This document shows positions 1-8,202 of a stretch of DNA of 43,070 nucleotides, one piece after another. Every line of letters starts with the position of its first letter. Positions within the stretch are counted from its first letter, which is position 1. The translations under genes were made by a program, and so were the position numbers. The notes below the pieces were generated by a model, which worked only from the letters and a program-made list of their open reading frames with translations, ran no database searches and had not been told where the DNA came from. Source of the stretch: an uncultured bacterium. Its GTDB lineage: Bacteria; Patescibacteriota; Minisyncoccia; UBA9983. Location of the stretch: the NCBI GenBank assembly GCA_913009575.1, contig CAJVWH010000003.1, forward strand, positions 1-43,070. Reading direction: 5' to 3'.

Positions 1-29
1 TCTTTCCCTACACGACGCTCTTCCGATCT
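1..29 (+). other. Illumina TruSeq read-1 adapter remnant
   Basis: The first 29 bases match the 3' part of the TruSeq universal adapter, ending in GCTCTTCCGATCT. This is library sequence and not genome. It supplies the false last codons and stop of the minus-strand gene that runs into it. Confidence 0.97.
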
Positions 30-1054
30 AAGTCCTCATTTTTTTCAGAAGGAAAGCCAACGATAACCTGGGCTGATAGTTTTAATGCAGGGTTTGTCTT
101 TCTAAATTTTTTTATAGTTTCAATAATCTCCTCACGCTTATGATGTCTGTTCATTAAATTCAAAATCCTATTATTCCCGGACTGTATCCCACATAATATG
201 TATTTAATTCTTTTATACTTTAATATATTTACTAATTCTGATTTATATTTTATGAGCCACCTTGAATGCATTTCTTTTAATGACCAATTTATATTACTAT
301 TTTGTAAATCAATAGACATCAAATTATTAAGAAGTTCTGGAAGAGAGCTTTTTATGTCTAAGCCGTAAGCCCCCAAATCATCAGCCAAAAAGATAAAATC
401 TTTATAGCCTCGCGCTAACGCATCTTTATATTCTTCAATACAAACATCCAATTGTTTGCTTTTTAGTGGCCCTATAGCCTTTTTAATAACACAATACGTG
501 CAGTTTCCAAGACAACCATAACTAATTCGTAAATAATAGGGTTGCTTTTCCTTATTTATTTTCGGACGCACTGTTTCAAAGATACTATTTTTAATTAGAC
601 GAATAGAATTTATTCCTATTTTTTCGGCAGGATTTTTAGAAGAAAATATTAAAAAAGAAGATGTTAAATCGTGATAAATATTATGAGCATCTGGTATTTC
701 TTTTAACGGGTATTTAAATTCTCTAAAAATATCATCAATTTCCTCTAAATTTTTGATAGTAATAATTTTTTCCTTAAAAATTTCCGAAAGTTTATCTTGA
801 ATAATTTTTGGCAAGCAACCGGCTATAATTAGTTGACCTTTGAAATTATTTAATTTTCTAATTATTTTTAATGATTCTCGTTCTCTTTGATCTGTAAAGG
901 CACAAGCAATAAAGACAATTAAATCAACCCCGTTCAATTTTTTGGTAATATAAAAATTATTTATTTTAAAAAAGTTTTTTAATCTTTCTGCATCAAGTTT
1001 TCTTCTTCCACAACCATTACAAATTATACATACTTTTTTTGTTTTATTTCTCAT
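30..1054 (-). CDS. Radical SAM methylthiotransferase-like protein (MiaB/RimO/MtaB type), 3' truncated
   Basis: This belongs to the radical SAM family that adds methylthio groups to tRNA or ribosomal protein S12; which target applies here cannot be told. The N-terminal half looks like the UPF0004 domain, with spaced cysteines in CNGC, ACAFT and AGCLPK that could hold the auxiliary 4Fe-4S cluster. The radical SAM motif CLGNCTYC lies near residue 185. The reading frame continues to base 8 only by translating adapter sequence (tail RKSVV), so the C-terminus, where a TRAM domain would be, is missing. The gene is visibly more A+T-rich than most of the window and sits beside a decayed insertion sequence, which suggests acquisition or a lineage-specific gene. 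Start is the ATG at 1054; no Shine-Dalgarno sequence is seen. Confidence 0.8.
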
Positions 1055-1218
1055 TTTTGATTAAGATATCATTCCGCCTTTTATATCCGTCGTGCCAGTC
1101 TTTGTTCAATTCCGTTTAATTCTAAAGTATTTTATATTGTTTTACTGCTTTTTTCAACTCTCTAAATTATATTTATTCTACAAGAGGAATTTCATTTTAT
1201 CAATGTTTTAACCATAAG

Positions 1219-2144
1219 TTCAACTATTAAACGCAACGCTTGTATGTAAAATACAGGTGTTATGAAAAAACATAAGAAAAACAATAATAAAAATCAAAAA
1301 CGCAGCTTCAGACAATTAACACTGGATGACAGGATAAAAGTAGAGATAAGATACAGAGATGGATGGAAGTTCCGTTCACTTGTATGCCATGGCAAAATTA
1401 AAGCTCGGCTGGTCTCCGGAGCAAATCGGTCTTCGCCTGCCGATAGACCATCCCGGGCAAACAATTTCATACGAGGCGATATACAAGTATGTATACGGGC
1501 AAATTCACTGCGAGTGAAGAGGAACGGTCAAAAGCGGCTGTGAAGATTTGCGAAGCTATCTCCCCCGCAGGCATTCAAGAAGACAAAAAAAGGCCTTGGA
1601 AAAGCCCAAAAACTGGAAAGGCCCGTTTTACCCTCAATAGAAGACCGGCCGATCAAAGCTGACCTTAGAGAAGAAATAGGGCATTGGGAAGACGACTGTG
1701 TGGTATCCCGCCAGAGCAAGGTTAGGATAAAAACAATCAACGAAAAAGGCTGGACTGGTTCTGATTGATAAAATGGCAAACGGAAGCATATTGGAGTCAA
1801 ACAGGGCTGTCTGCCACAGGTTGGGCGAGTTTCCAAAAGAATACAGAAAAACGCTCACTCGCGACAGAGGAACGGAAAACATGGGGTACAAAAAAATTAA
1901 AAGGAATTGAATCTTTCCTGCCATTTTGCTCACGCGTACTCTTCTTATGAGAGAAGGTCCAATGAAAACCTGAACGGATTGATACGGAGATTTTTTCCGA
2001 AGAAAACAAATTTTGCGAAAGTGATCGATGATGAAATACGGCATGTTGAGTATCTCCTCAACACTCGCCCGAGCAAAAGATTTGACGGAAAAACTCCGCT
2101 TGAGGTATTGTATTTGAAGATGGGTGTTGCAGTTGATTATTGAA
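1219..2144 (+). mobile_element. IS30-family insertion sequence, degenerate
   Basis: Imperfect 20-bp terminal inverted repeats are visible: TTCAACTATTAAACGCAACG at 1219-1238 and TGTTGCAGTTGATTATTGAA at 2125-2144 (14 of 20 positions pair). They bracket a broken IS30-type transposase, and the right repeat overlaps its stop codon. At 926 bp the element is somewhat shorter than a typical IS30 element, consistent with an internal deletion. No clear target-site duplication is seen at the borders. Confidence 0.8.
1262..2143 (+). pseudogene. IS30-family transposase, frameshifted
   Basis: This is a DDE transposase remnant readable only by changing frame several times. The N-terminus (RQLTLDDRIKVEIRYRDGW) is followed by an apparent deletion in the helix-turn-helix region. 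A second frame gives LKLGWSPEQIGLRLPIDHPG and ISYEAIYKYVYGQIH. A third gives EIGHWEDDCVVSRQSKV, carrying the first catalytic Asp. Another gives LTRDRGTENMGY around the second Asp. The last open stretch (from about 1907) contains FAHAYSSYERRSNENLNGLI and RHVEYLLNTRPSKRFDGKTP, the conserved IS30 C-terminus with the catalytic Glu. Internal stops and shifts make it inactive unless sequencing errors are responsible. Confidence 0.85.
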
Positions 2145-2160
2145 TGTAGCCATACATTAA

Positions 2161-3093
2161 CTATACTATAACAATTTCCTCCTTCAAATCTATGTTGAAT
2201 TTCTCACGGACTTTTTGTTTGCAAAGTTTAATCAATTCCAACACATTATCGGACGTCGCGCGCCAAACATCGGCGTTAATGATAAAATTACAATGCTCTT
2301 CCGCGATTTTCGCTCCGCCGATTTGTTTGCCCTTCAACCCGCAATTCTCTATCAGCCAGGCGGCCGGAAATTTTCCGCCCTTAATTTTTTCCCGCGGAAC
2401 CAATTCCAAAAATTCATCCTTGTTTTCTAATCCGTCAATGATTACGTTTTTGAAGATGCTTCCGGTGGAGGGATAAGGCACAATTTTAGATTTTCTGTCT
2501 TCCAAAATTTTTTGAATCACTTTTTCACTTTTCCCCTTATCGCCTTTTTCAAGATTAAATTCAACTTCCAAAATAATTTCGCGATTGTCCGGATTTTTAA
2601 ACCTGCTTCCGCGATAAACAAAACCGCATTCATCTGCGGAATAATTTTTAATTTCCCCATTCTCACCGAGAACAATTACACTTTTCACGAATTCGGAAAT
2701 TGAATGGCCATAGGCCCCGCAATTGCCCGCCACTCCTCCACCAACGGTTCCGGGAATCCCGGTCCCCCATTCCAAGCCGGCCAAACCGTTTTCAATGGAA
2801 AAATTTATCAGTCTGCCGAAGGGAACGCCCGCTCCCGCTTCCACGCCGGAATTTCCGATTTTTAATTCCGAATTTTGAATTTTTATAATTATTCCATCAT
2901 ATCCCTCATCGCGAAACAAAATATTGCTTCCTCCGCCCAAAACAAAAAAAGGCAGCCCGCTTTCTTTCGCAAACTCAATCGCCTCCATCAGTTCCCCTTT
3001 TGATTTAACAATAATAAAATACCTGGCCGGTCCGCCAATTCTAAAGGTGGAATGATTCGCCAATATTTCATTTTCTTTTATTTCCAATCCCAA
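2161..3093 (-). CDS. murB: UDP-N-acetylenolpyruvoylglucosamine reductase MurB
   Basis: MurB is the cytosolic FAD enzyme that reduces UDP-GlcNAc-enolpyruvate to UDP-MurNAc with NADPH in peptidoglycan synthesis. At 310 residues it has the usual length. Visible landmarks are NHSTFRIGGPA, the FAD-binding GGGSNIL (53-59), GIPGTVGGGVAGNCGAYG (112-129), YRGSRF (160-165) and the proton-donor Ser212 in STGSIFKN. The only upstream start in frame is TTG at 3093, one base from the end of tRNA-Val on the same strand, so there is no room for a ribosome-binding site; a TTG at 3087 is the alternative. The message is probably released by tRNA processing. Residues 72-82 (IQNSELKIGNS) resemble the A+T-rich repeat peptide seen elsewhere in the window. 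Confidence 0.95.
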   Translation of the reverse strand: MGLEIKENEILANHSTFRIGGPARYFIIVKSKGELMEAIEFAKESGLPFFVLGGGSNILFRDEGYDGIIIKIQNSELKIGNSGVEAGAGVPFGRLINFSIENGLAGLEWGTGIPGTVGGGVAGNCGAYGHSISEFVKSVIVLGENGEIKNYSADECGFVYRGSRFKNPDNREIILEVEFNLEKGDKGKSEKVIQKILEDRKSKIVPYPSTGSIFKNVIIDGLENKDEFLELVPREKIKGGKFPAAWLIENCGLKGKQIGGAKIAEEHCNFIINADVWRATSDNVLELIKLCKQKVREKFNIDLKEEIVIV

Positions 3094-3094
3094 G

Positions 3095-3168
3095 TGGGCG
3101 CGAGAGGACTCGAACCTCTGACCTCTACAATGTCAATGTAGCGCTCTAACCGGCTGAGCTACGCGCCC
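3095..3168 (-). tRNA. tRNA-Val (GAC)
   Basis: Acceptor arms GGGCGCG (3162-3168) and CGCGCCC (3096-3102) pair perfectly. The anticodon stem CTACA/TGTAG encloses the loop TTGACAT, giving anticodon GAC. A GGTTCGAGTCC T-arm is present and the discriminator is A. No CCA is encoded. It lies directly upstream of murB on the same strand. Confidence 0.95.
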
Positions 3169-3234
3169 GCGGGAACAAATAATTGATTTTCACGGAATAT
3201 AGCGTATAATACAACATATTGGAAACCAAGGAAA

Positions 3235-3306
3235 GGCCCTATCGTCTAACGGTTAGGACATCGGCTTTTCAAGCCGATAATCGGGGTTCGATTCCCCGTG
3301 GGGTCA
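3235..3306 (+). tRNA. tRNA-Glu (TTC)
   Basis: Acceptor GGCCCTA/TGGGGTC closes with two G-U pairs. The anticodon loop TTTTCAA gives TTC. The T-arm is GGGGTTCGATTCCCC and the discriminator is A. No CCA is encoded. The last 18 bases plus 4 bases downstream are repeated at 3470-3491. Confidence 0.95.
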
Positions 3307-3491
3307 TAAAAATAAAGAGAACAATGCGAAGCATTGGGCGATTATATTTTTAGATTCCACGGAGAATCGAAAGGCGGACCGAGCGAAGCGAGGGAGTCAG
3401 GGTCGTTGAGCCATATAAAACTAAGGAGTCCGTGGCGACGGACGACTATAGTTTTAATGGACTCCTGACCGATTCCCCGTGGGGTCATAAA
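3289..3491 (+). repeat. 22-bp direct repeat of the tRNA-Glu 3' end flanking a structured 159-bp insert
   Basis: CGATTCCCCGTGGGGTCATA plus two more A occurs at 3289-3310 (the tRNA-Glu 3' end) and again, identical, at 3470-3491, 181 bases later. The DNA between holds hairpins: CAATGC GAA GCATTG (3321-3335), CGAGCGAAGCGAG, and an arm pair AAAACTA/TAGTTTT around TCCGT GGCG ACGGA (about 3417-3454). It has no ORF. The arrangement resembles attachment-site duplication at a tRNA, but no integrase is present. Confidence 0.75.
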
Positions 3492-3509
3492 GTGATGTTA
3501 TCACTTTTT
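3489..3509 (+). terminator. Possible intrinsic terminator after tRNA-Glu
   Basis: The stem AAAGTGAT-GTT-ATCACTTT is followed by further T residues on the plus strand. It sits after tRNA-Glu and its duplicated end. The stem is A+T-rich and short, so the call is tentative. Confidence 0.45.
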
Positions 3510-3561
3510 GAGGGCAAACACCTTTAAAATATGATAACTTTGCCCCGGACATAAATATTAT

Positions 3562-3647
3562 GGAGGGTTGCGCCGAATGGTAAGGCACCGGTTTCGAAAA
3601 CCGGCGGGAATAGTCCCTTACAGGTTCGAGTCCTGTACCCTCCGCCA
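3562..3647 (+). tRNA. tRNA-Ser (CGA), CCA encoded and shared with the tsaD start
   Basis: Acceptor GGAGGGT/ACCCTCC pairs perfectly. The anticodon stem CCGGT/ACCGG holds the loop TTCGAAA (anticodon CGA), a long variable arm follows, as expected for serine tRNA, and the discriminator is G. The encoded CCA is 3645-3647; its final A is the first base of the tsaD ATG (3647-3649). The tRNA and the mRNA therefore cannot both be intact products of one transcript. Confidence 0.95.
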
Positions 3648-4774
3648 TGATAATTCTCGCCATTGAAACAAGCTGTGACGAAACATCAATCAGCGTCCTT
3701 GATGCGAAGGGCGGATTTAGAAACCCGCGTTTTAATATTTTATCCAATATCGTGGCTTCACAAATAAAAATCCATAAAAAGTGGGGCGGAGTTGTGCCGA
3801 ATCTTGCCAAACGCGAACATTTGAAAAACCTGCCGATTGTCTTAAAAAAAGCGATGGTCAAAGCGAAAATTTCCGCAAAAAAAGTGGATGTGATTGCCGT
3901 AACTGTTGGACCCGGACTGGAACCCGCCCTATGGACGGGAATCAATTTCGCCAAAGCCCTAAGCGAGGTTTGGGACAAACCTGTTATTCCAGTCAATCAT
4001 ATGGAAGGGCACTTGCTTTCTGTTTTATTAAACAAAAAGCAATTTCTAATTTCTAATTTTCAATTTCCAATTTTAGGATTATTGGTTAGCGGGGGGCACA
4101 CGGAATTGGTTTTGATGCGTGATTGGCTCAAGTATAAAATTATCGGGCAAACGAGAGACGACGCCGTGGGCGAGGCGTTTGACAAGGTGGCGAGAATGCT
4201 TGGACTCCCCTATCCCGGAGGACCAGAGATCGCAGCTAAAGCTGCTCAAATTTCTAATTCCAAATTTCTAATTTCTAATATCAAACTACCAAGGCCGATG
4301 ATAAATTCCAATGATTTTGATTTTTCTTTTTCCGGCCTAAAAACTGCCGTCTTGTATTTGATTAAGGAGTTGAGCGAAGCCGAGAAAACCGGTTCTCGGA
4401 GGATTCCCCGTTATGACCGTCCTCAAGAGAGCCGGTTTCTTGGCGAAGCGACTGTCATCGGCATTTGCCGCGAATTCCAGCAAGCCGCCATTGATGTCCT
4501 TGTCTCAAAAACAATTAAAGCCGCGCAAAAATACGGAGCGAAGACCATTGTTTTGGGGGGAGGCGTGGCGGCAAACAAGGAATTGCGGAAGCAACTAAGG
4601 GGTGCATTTGCCGGTGATAGCAAGCAAACGGTCAATCTGCTGTTTCCGGAAATTAAATTTACAACAGACAACGCCGCAATGATCGCCGCCACCGCCTACT
4701 TCCGCACATTAAAAAGAGAATTCGTAAAAAAACCAAATCGTTTCAAGGCCAACGGCAATCTCTCTTTAAAATAA
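3647..4774 (+). CDS. tsaD: tRNA N6-threonylcarbamoyladenosine transferase TsaD
   Basis: TsaD transfers the threonylcarbamoyl group from its adenylate to A37 of ANN-decoding tRNAs, working with TsaB and TsaE and metal-dependent. The start MIILAIETSCDETS is the canonical family N-terminus. Metal ligands are in HMEGH (H118, H122). LLVSGGHTELV, DDAVGEAFDKVARMLGLPYPGGP, GGGVAANKELR and TTDNAAMIA follow in order. At 375 residues it is slightly long because of in-frame additions: A+T-rich repeats around 4041-4075 and 4249-4283 (peptides QFLISNFQFPI and ISNSKFLISNIKL) and a palindromic stretch at 4386-4438. There is no Shine-Dalgarno sequence, and the ATG overlaps the CCA end of tRNA-Ser. Confidence 0.96.
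   Translation: MIILAIETSCDETSISVLDAKGGFRNPRFNILSNIVASQIKIHKKWGGVVPNLAKREHLKNLPIVLKKAMVKAKISAKKVDVIAVTVGPGLEPALWTGINFAKALSEVWDKPVIPVNHMEGHLLSVLLNKKQFLISNFQFPILGLLVSGGHTELVLMRDWLKYKIIGQTRDDAVGEAFDKVARMLGLPYPGGPEIAAKAAQISNSKFLISNIKLPRPMINSNDFDFSFSGLKTAVLYLIKELSEAEKTGSRRIPRYDRPQESRFLGEATVIGICREFQQAAIDVLVSKTIKAAQKYGAKTIVLGGGVAANKELRKQLRGAFAGDSKQTVNLLFPEIKFTTDNAAMIAATAYFRTLKREFVKKPNRFKANGNLSLK
4041..4283 (+). repeat. Two A+T-rich in-frame repeats in tsaD
   Basis: The unit AATTTCTAATTTCTAATTTT recurs with variations at about 4041-4075 and 4249-4283, coding for ISNFQF/ISNSKFLISN peptides. The same base pattern appears in the 23S rRNA insertions and the rplL-rplJ gap, so it looks like a dispersed element family and not a TsaD-specific sequence. 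Confidence 0.7.
4386..4438 (+). repeat. Imperfect palindrome in the tsaD coding region
   Basis: Arms AAACCGGTTCTC-GGAGGA and TCCTCAAGAGAGCCGGTTT pair around a central loop. It encodes residues about 247-264 (KTGSRRIPRYDRPQESRF), a stretch not expected in the TsaD family between the helix ending LIKEL and the conserved REFQQAA. Confidence 0.65.
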
Positions 4775-4841
4775 TTCACCACTCTGCTATCATTTAAATA
4801 ACGGACCATATTAGAAAACCTTATTGACGGGGAGAAATAAC

Positions 4842-6974
4842 ATGAAAAATGAATCAAAAAATTCTAAAGGAATGGACGAGAAATTGCTTAAACCTTATGA
4901 ACCGAAAGAAACGGAGGATAAAATTTACGAGATTTGGGAGAAAGGCGGGTTTTTCCGGCCGGAGATTAACCAGTCTCGGACAAATAATCCAAATAAGGGC
5001 AAAACGTTCACCGTTGTTATTCCCCCGCCAAATGTTACGGGTTCTTTGCATATGGGACACGCACTCAACGCCACTATCCAGGACATTCTAGTCCGGCAAA
5101 AAAGAATGCAAGGATATAAAACGCTTTGGCTGCCGGGAACAGACCATGCCGGAATCGCCACTCAAAATGTTGTTGAAAAAAAATTAAAAAAAGAAGGATT
5201 AAGTCGCCACGACTTAGGCAAAGAAAAATTTATTGAAAGAGTATGGGAATGGAAAAAAGAATATGGAAATATTATTTTGGGACAATTAAAAAAACTCGGT
5301 GCCTCGTGCGATTGGTCGCGGACAAAATTCACCATGGATGAGGATTACGCCAAAGCGGTTAAGGCGGCTTTTCTTCATTATTATAAAAAAGGATGGATCT
5401 ACCAAGGAGACCGTGTTGTTAATTGGTGCGTAAGATGCCAAACATCACTCTCTGATTTGGAACTGGAGTATGAAGAAGAGAAAGGAAAGTTATGGCATAT
5501 AAAATATCCTATTAAAGACAGTAAAAAATTCATCACTGTGGCCACAACCAGACCTGAGACGATGTTGGGAGACTCTGCGGTGGCGGTAAACCCGAAAGAC
5601 GAAAGATACAAGAAACTTATTGGAAAAACAGTTATACTGCCCATCGCGAATCGGGAAATACCAATTGTGGCCGACCGCGCGATTGAAATGGAATTCGGCA
5701 CGGGTGCCGTTAAAACAACACCAGCTCACGATATGCTTGATTTTGAAATTGGGCAAAAAAATAATCTGCCGGTTCATAAAATAATAAATCAGTTCGGCAA
5801 AATGACCACCGAGGCCGGAAGTGAATATGAAGGCCTTTCTGCAAAGGATGCACGGGGAAAAATTATTATTGAACTTGAAAAACTGAGCTTACTTGAAAAA
5901 ACGGAAAATTATGACCACAGAGTTTCAAAATGTTACCGATGCGGAAAAGTTATTGAACCCCAAATAAGCAAACAATGGTTCTTGAAAATGGATGAATTGG
6001 CGAAAAAGGCAAAAGAAGCGGTAAAAAAAGGCGAGGTTTCCTTTTGCCCCAAGCGATGGGAAAAAGTATATTTTAACTGGATGGACAACATTAAGGATTG
6101 GTGCGTTTCCAGACAAATATGGTGGGGACACAAGATACCGCTTGAAGGCGTTGACGATGTTCTTGACACTTGGTTCTCATCGGCTTTGTGGCCTTTCGCT
6201 ACGCTTGGATGGCCGGAGGAGGAAAGCTCTGATTTAAAAGAATTTTATCCAACACAAGTAATCTCAACCGCTAGAGATATTATCAATCTATGGGTGGCGA
6301 GAATGATTTTTTCTTCTTATGAATTTATGAAACAAAAACCTTTTACAGACATTATCATTCATCCGACGATTCTCACCAAAGACGGCAAAAGGATGTCAAA
6401 ATCTCTCGGAACAGGCATAGACCCCATGAATTTGATAGAAAAATACGGCGCCGACGCCACGCGCTTTGGACTGATTTACCAAATGATGGGAGGGCAAGAT
6501 ATTCACTTTTCTGAAGATGCCATAATGGCCGGAAAAAAGTTTGCCAACAAACTTTGGAATATCGCGCGTTTTGTTTCAGGACAAAGTGAGGGATTAAAAC
6601 CCGAAACAAAAAAATCAAAACAAGATGAAGAAATCATAAAAAAACTTGATGATATAATCAACTCCGTTAATAAAGATATGGAAGAATATAAATTCGGGCA
6701 AGCATTGCACACTATTTATGATTTTGTCTGGCATGACTTTGCGGATGAATACATAGAATATGCGAAAAAAAACCAAACGGATAAAACCAAGGAAATACTT
6801 TGTGAATCACTCAAAAAAATACTAACTATTCTCCACCCTTTTATGCCTTTTATTACGGAAGAAATTTGGTCAGTACTGCCCAAAAAAAATAATAAATTCC
6901 AACACCTTTCAAGGTTGAAACTCAAGCCGAAAATGTCGGAGTTATTAATAACAAAGGAATGGTTGAAACAATGA
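4842..6974 (+). CDS. valS: Valyl-tRNA synthetase, compact form
   Basis: This class I aminoacyl-tRNA synthetase charges tRNA-Val. The HIGH motif is HMGH near residue 70 (GSLHMGHALNA), the editing domain carries TTRPETMLGDSAVAV, and KRMSKSLG (about 516-523) is the KMSKS loop. DVLDTWFSSALWPFATLGWPEE identifies ValRS. The protein is 710 residues, short for the family: only about five residues separate WWGHKIP from DVLDTWF, where other ValRS have an insert of roughly 35 or more residues, and the C-terminal coiled-coil arm is absent. The start chosen is the ATG at 4842, preceded by GGGGAG at 4829-4834; an upstream in-frame TTG at 4824 is less likely. It heads a valS-prsW-hsp20 run. Confidence 0.95.
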   Translation: MKNESKNSKGMDEKLLKPYEPKETEDKIYEIWEKGGFFRPEINQSRTNNPNKGKTFTVVIPPPNVTGSLHMGHALNATIQDILVRQKRMQGYKTLWLPGTDHAGIATQNVVEKKLKKEGLSRHDLGKEKFIERVWEWKKEYGNIILGQLKKLGASCDWSRTKFTMDEDYAKAVKAAFLHYYKKGWIYQGDRVVNWCVRCQTSLSDLELEYEEEKGKLWHIKYPIKDSKKFITVATTRPETMLGDSAVAVNPKDERYKKLIGKTVILPIANREIPIVADRAIEMEFGTGAVKTTPAHDMLDFEIGQKNNLPVHKIINQFGKMTTEAGSEYEGLSAKDARGKIIIELEKLSLLEKTENYDHRVSKCYRCGKVIEPQISKQWFLKMDELAKKAKEAVKKGEVSFCPKRWEKVYFNWMDNIKDWCVSRQIWWGHKIPLEGVDDVLDTWFSSALWPFATLGWPEEESSDLKEFYPTQVISTARDIINLWVARMIFSSYEFMKQKPFTDIIIHPTILTKDGKRMSKSLGTGIDPMNLIEKYGADATRFGLIYQMMGGQDIHFSEDAIMAGKKFANKLWNIARFVSGQSEGLKPETKKSKQDEEIIKKLDDIINSVNKDMEEYKFGQALHTIYDFVWHDFADEYIEYAKKNQTDKTKEILCESLKKILTILHPFMPFITEEIWSVLPKKNNKFQHLSRLKLKPKMSELLITKEWLKQ

Positions 6975-7681
6975 CAATACAAAATCTGTTGTATGCTCTT
7001 TTGGGAGGTGTTCTTCCGGTATTGCTTTGGCTTTGGTTTTGGCTTAAAGAGGATAACCGCCGGCCTGAACCGAGAAAAGTCCTAATGGCGACATTTTTTG
7101 CCGGAATGATTGCGGTTCTGTTCGCTTTGGTGATAGAACGCTCTCTTTTCATGGGAGAAAAAATCCTGGGAATTGAAAAAACCTTTTTGGGCACAGTTCT
7201 GCTTTTATTTCTATGGGCGCTTGTTGAAGAAGTTGTGAAATATCTCGCCGCTAAATACGCAGCTCTCAAAAGAAAAAGCTTTGATGAACCCATAGACGCC
7301 TTAATTTACCTCATTACCGCCGCACTTGGATTCGCGGCGCTGGAAAATACGCTTTTTCTGCTTCAAGCGTTCGGCATTAGCCCAATGTCCGGGTTTATTA
7401 CCACCAATCTGCGCTTTTTGGGAGCCACCCTGCTTCATGTGGCAACTTCCGGAATAGTGGGCGCGAGCATCGGATTTTCCTTCTTTCACAAAAAAGATAT
7501 GAGGCGCAATGTAATCGGCGGAATCGCGATTGCTACAACTTTGCATTTTATTTTCAACTATTATATAATAAACAATGGCGGGGGTAATGTTTTAAAGACC
7601 TTTATCCCCTTGTGGATAATAATAATAATTGTTATATTTTTATTTGAGAGGGTTAAAAGAATTAAAAAAGAAAAATTATGA
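6971..7681 (+). CDS. PrsW-family intramembrane metalloprotease-like protein
   Basis: A polytopic membrane protein of 236 residues with about seven hydrophobic segments. The motifs EEVVKY, FAALEN and the His of LLHVATSG and LHFIFNY match the PrsW family (CPBP-like superfamily), whose members cleave membrane-bound substrates such as anti-sigma factors. The substrate here is unknown. The start at 6971 makes an ATGA overlap with the valS stop, favouring translational coupling, and AAAGGA lies at 6953-6958. The ATG at 6959 would add four residues (MVET) and is the alternative. The gene in turn overlaps hsp20 by ATGA. Confidence 0.8.
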   Translation: MTIQNLLYALLGGVLPVLLWLWFWLKEDNRRPEPRKVLMATFFAGMIAVLFALVIERSLFMGEKILGIEKTFLGTVLLLFLWALVEEVVKYLAAKYAALKRKSFDEPIDALIYLITAALGFAALENTLFLLQAFGISPMSGFITTNLRFLGATLLHVATSGIVGASIGFSFFHKKDMRRNVIGGIAIATTLHFIFNYYIINNGGGNVLKTFIPLWIIIIIVIFLFERVKRIKKEKL

Positions 7682-8142
7682 AAAAATCATTTTTTGAAAG
7701 ACTCACGGGTTCTTCAAATGACGAAATGGATGAGGAGCGCGATATGGATATTAACAAGGGTGTTATAGATAAAGAAAACAACGGCAACGACTGGATGGAA
7801 GAAAACAACGACGAGGGCCAATTGACAGTGGACGTTTTCCAAACCACTGATGACATTATAATCAAGGCGATGGTCGCGGGAGTAAAGCCGGACGATCTTG
7901 ATGTTTCCATAACACAGGATATGATAACCATTCGGGGCAAACGGGAAGAGCGCCACAAAGTGGAAAGAGAAAATTATTTCTATCGGGAGCTTTACTGGGG
8001 AACGTTCTCACGTTCAATTCTTCTGCCTCAAGAAATTGACCCCGACGAAGCGGAGGCTGCAATCAAAAACGGAATTATCACAATTAAACTTCCCAAATTG
8101 GACAAGGAAAAAGTCCAGAAACTGAAAGTGAAAAGCGAATAG
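7678..8142 (+). CDS. Small heat shock protein, Hsp20/alpha-crystallin family
   Basis: This ATP-independent holdase binds unfolding proteins in the cytosol. The protein has 154 residues. After an acidic, low-complexity N-terminus (about 1-45) comes the alpha-crystallin domain: LTVDVFQTTDDIIIKAMVAG, the GVKPDDLDVSI strand region, ITIRGKREE, YRELYWGTFSRSILLP and the closing GIITIKLPK. The ATG overlaps the preceding protease stop (ATGA), so it is probably translated by coupling in the valS operon. Pairing a chaperone with a membrane protease suggests an envelope or protein quality-control role, which is inference. Confidence 0.92.
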   Translation: MKKSFFERLTGSSNDEMDEERDMDINKGVIDKENNGNDWMEENNDEGQLTVDVFQTTDDIIIKAMVAGVKPDDLDVSITQDMITIRGKREERHKVERENYFYRELYWGTFSRSILLPQEIDPDEAEAAIKNGIITIKLPKLDKEKVQKLKVKSE

Positions 8143-8156
8143 TTCTCAATCAAAAT

Positions 8157-8187
8157 AAAAAAAACCCCGCCTATAAGAGCGCGGGGT
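8157..8187 (-). terminator. Intrinsic terminator for the 8203-8448 gene
   Basis: Read on the minus strand, ACCCCGC/GCGGGGT stems (8181-8187 with 8164-8170) enclose a 10-base loop and run straight into seven T. It follows the minus-strand gene by some 15 bases. It may also act weakly for hsp20 from the other side. Confidence 0.8.
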
Positions 8188-8202
8188 AGGAGGTTTCGGT
8201 TT

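Noticed and set aside
3454-3996. Minus-strand 180-residue ORF containing GTGLEPV
   Set aside because: It is the antisense of tRNA-Ser and the tsaD N-terminus; such peptides arise from tRNA genes.
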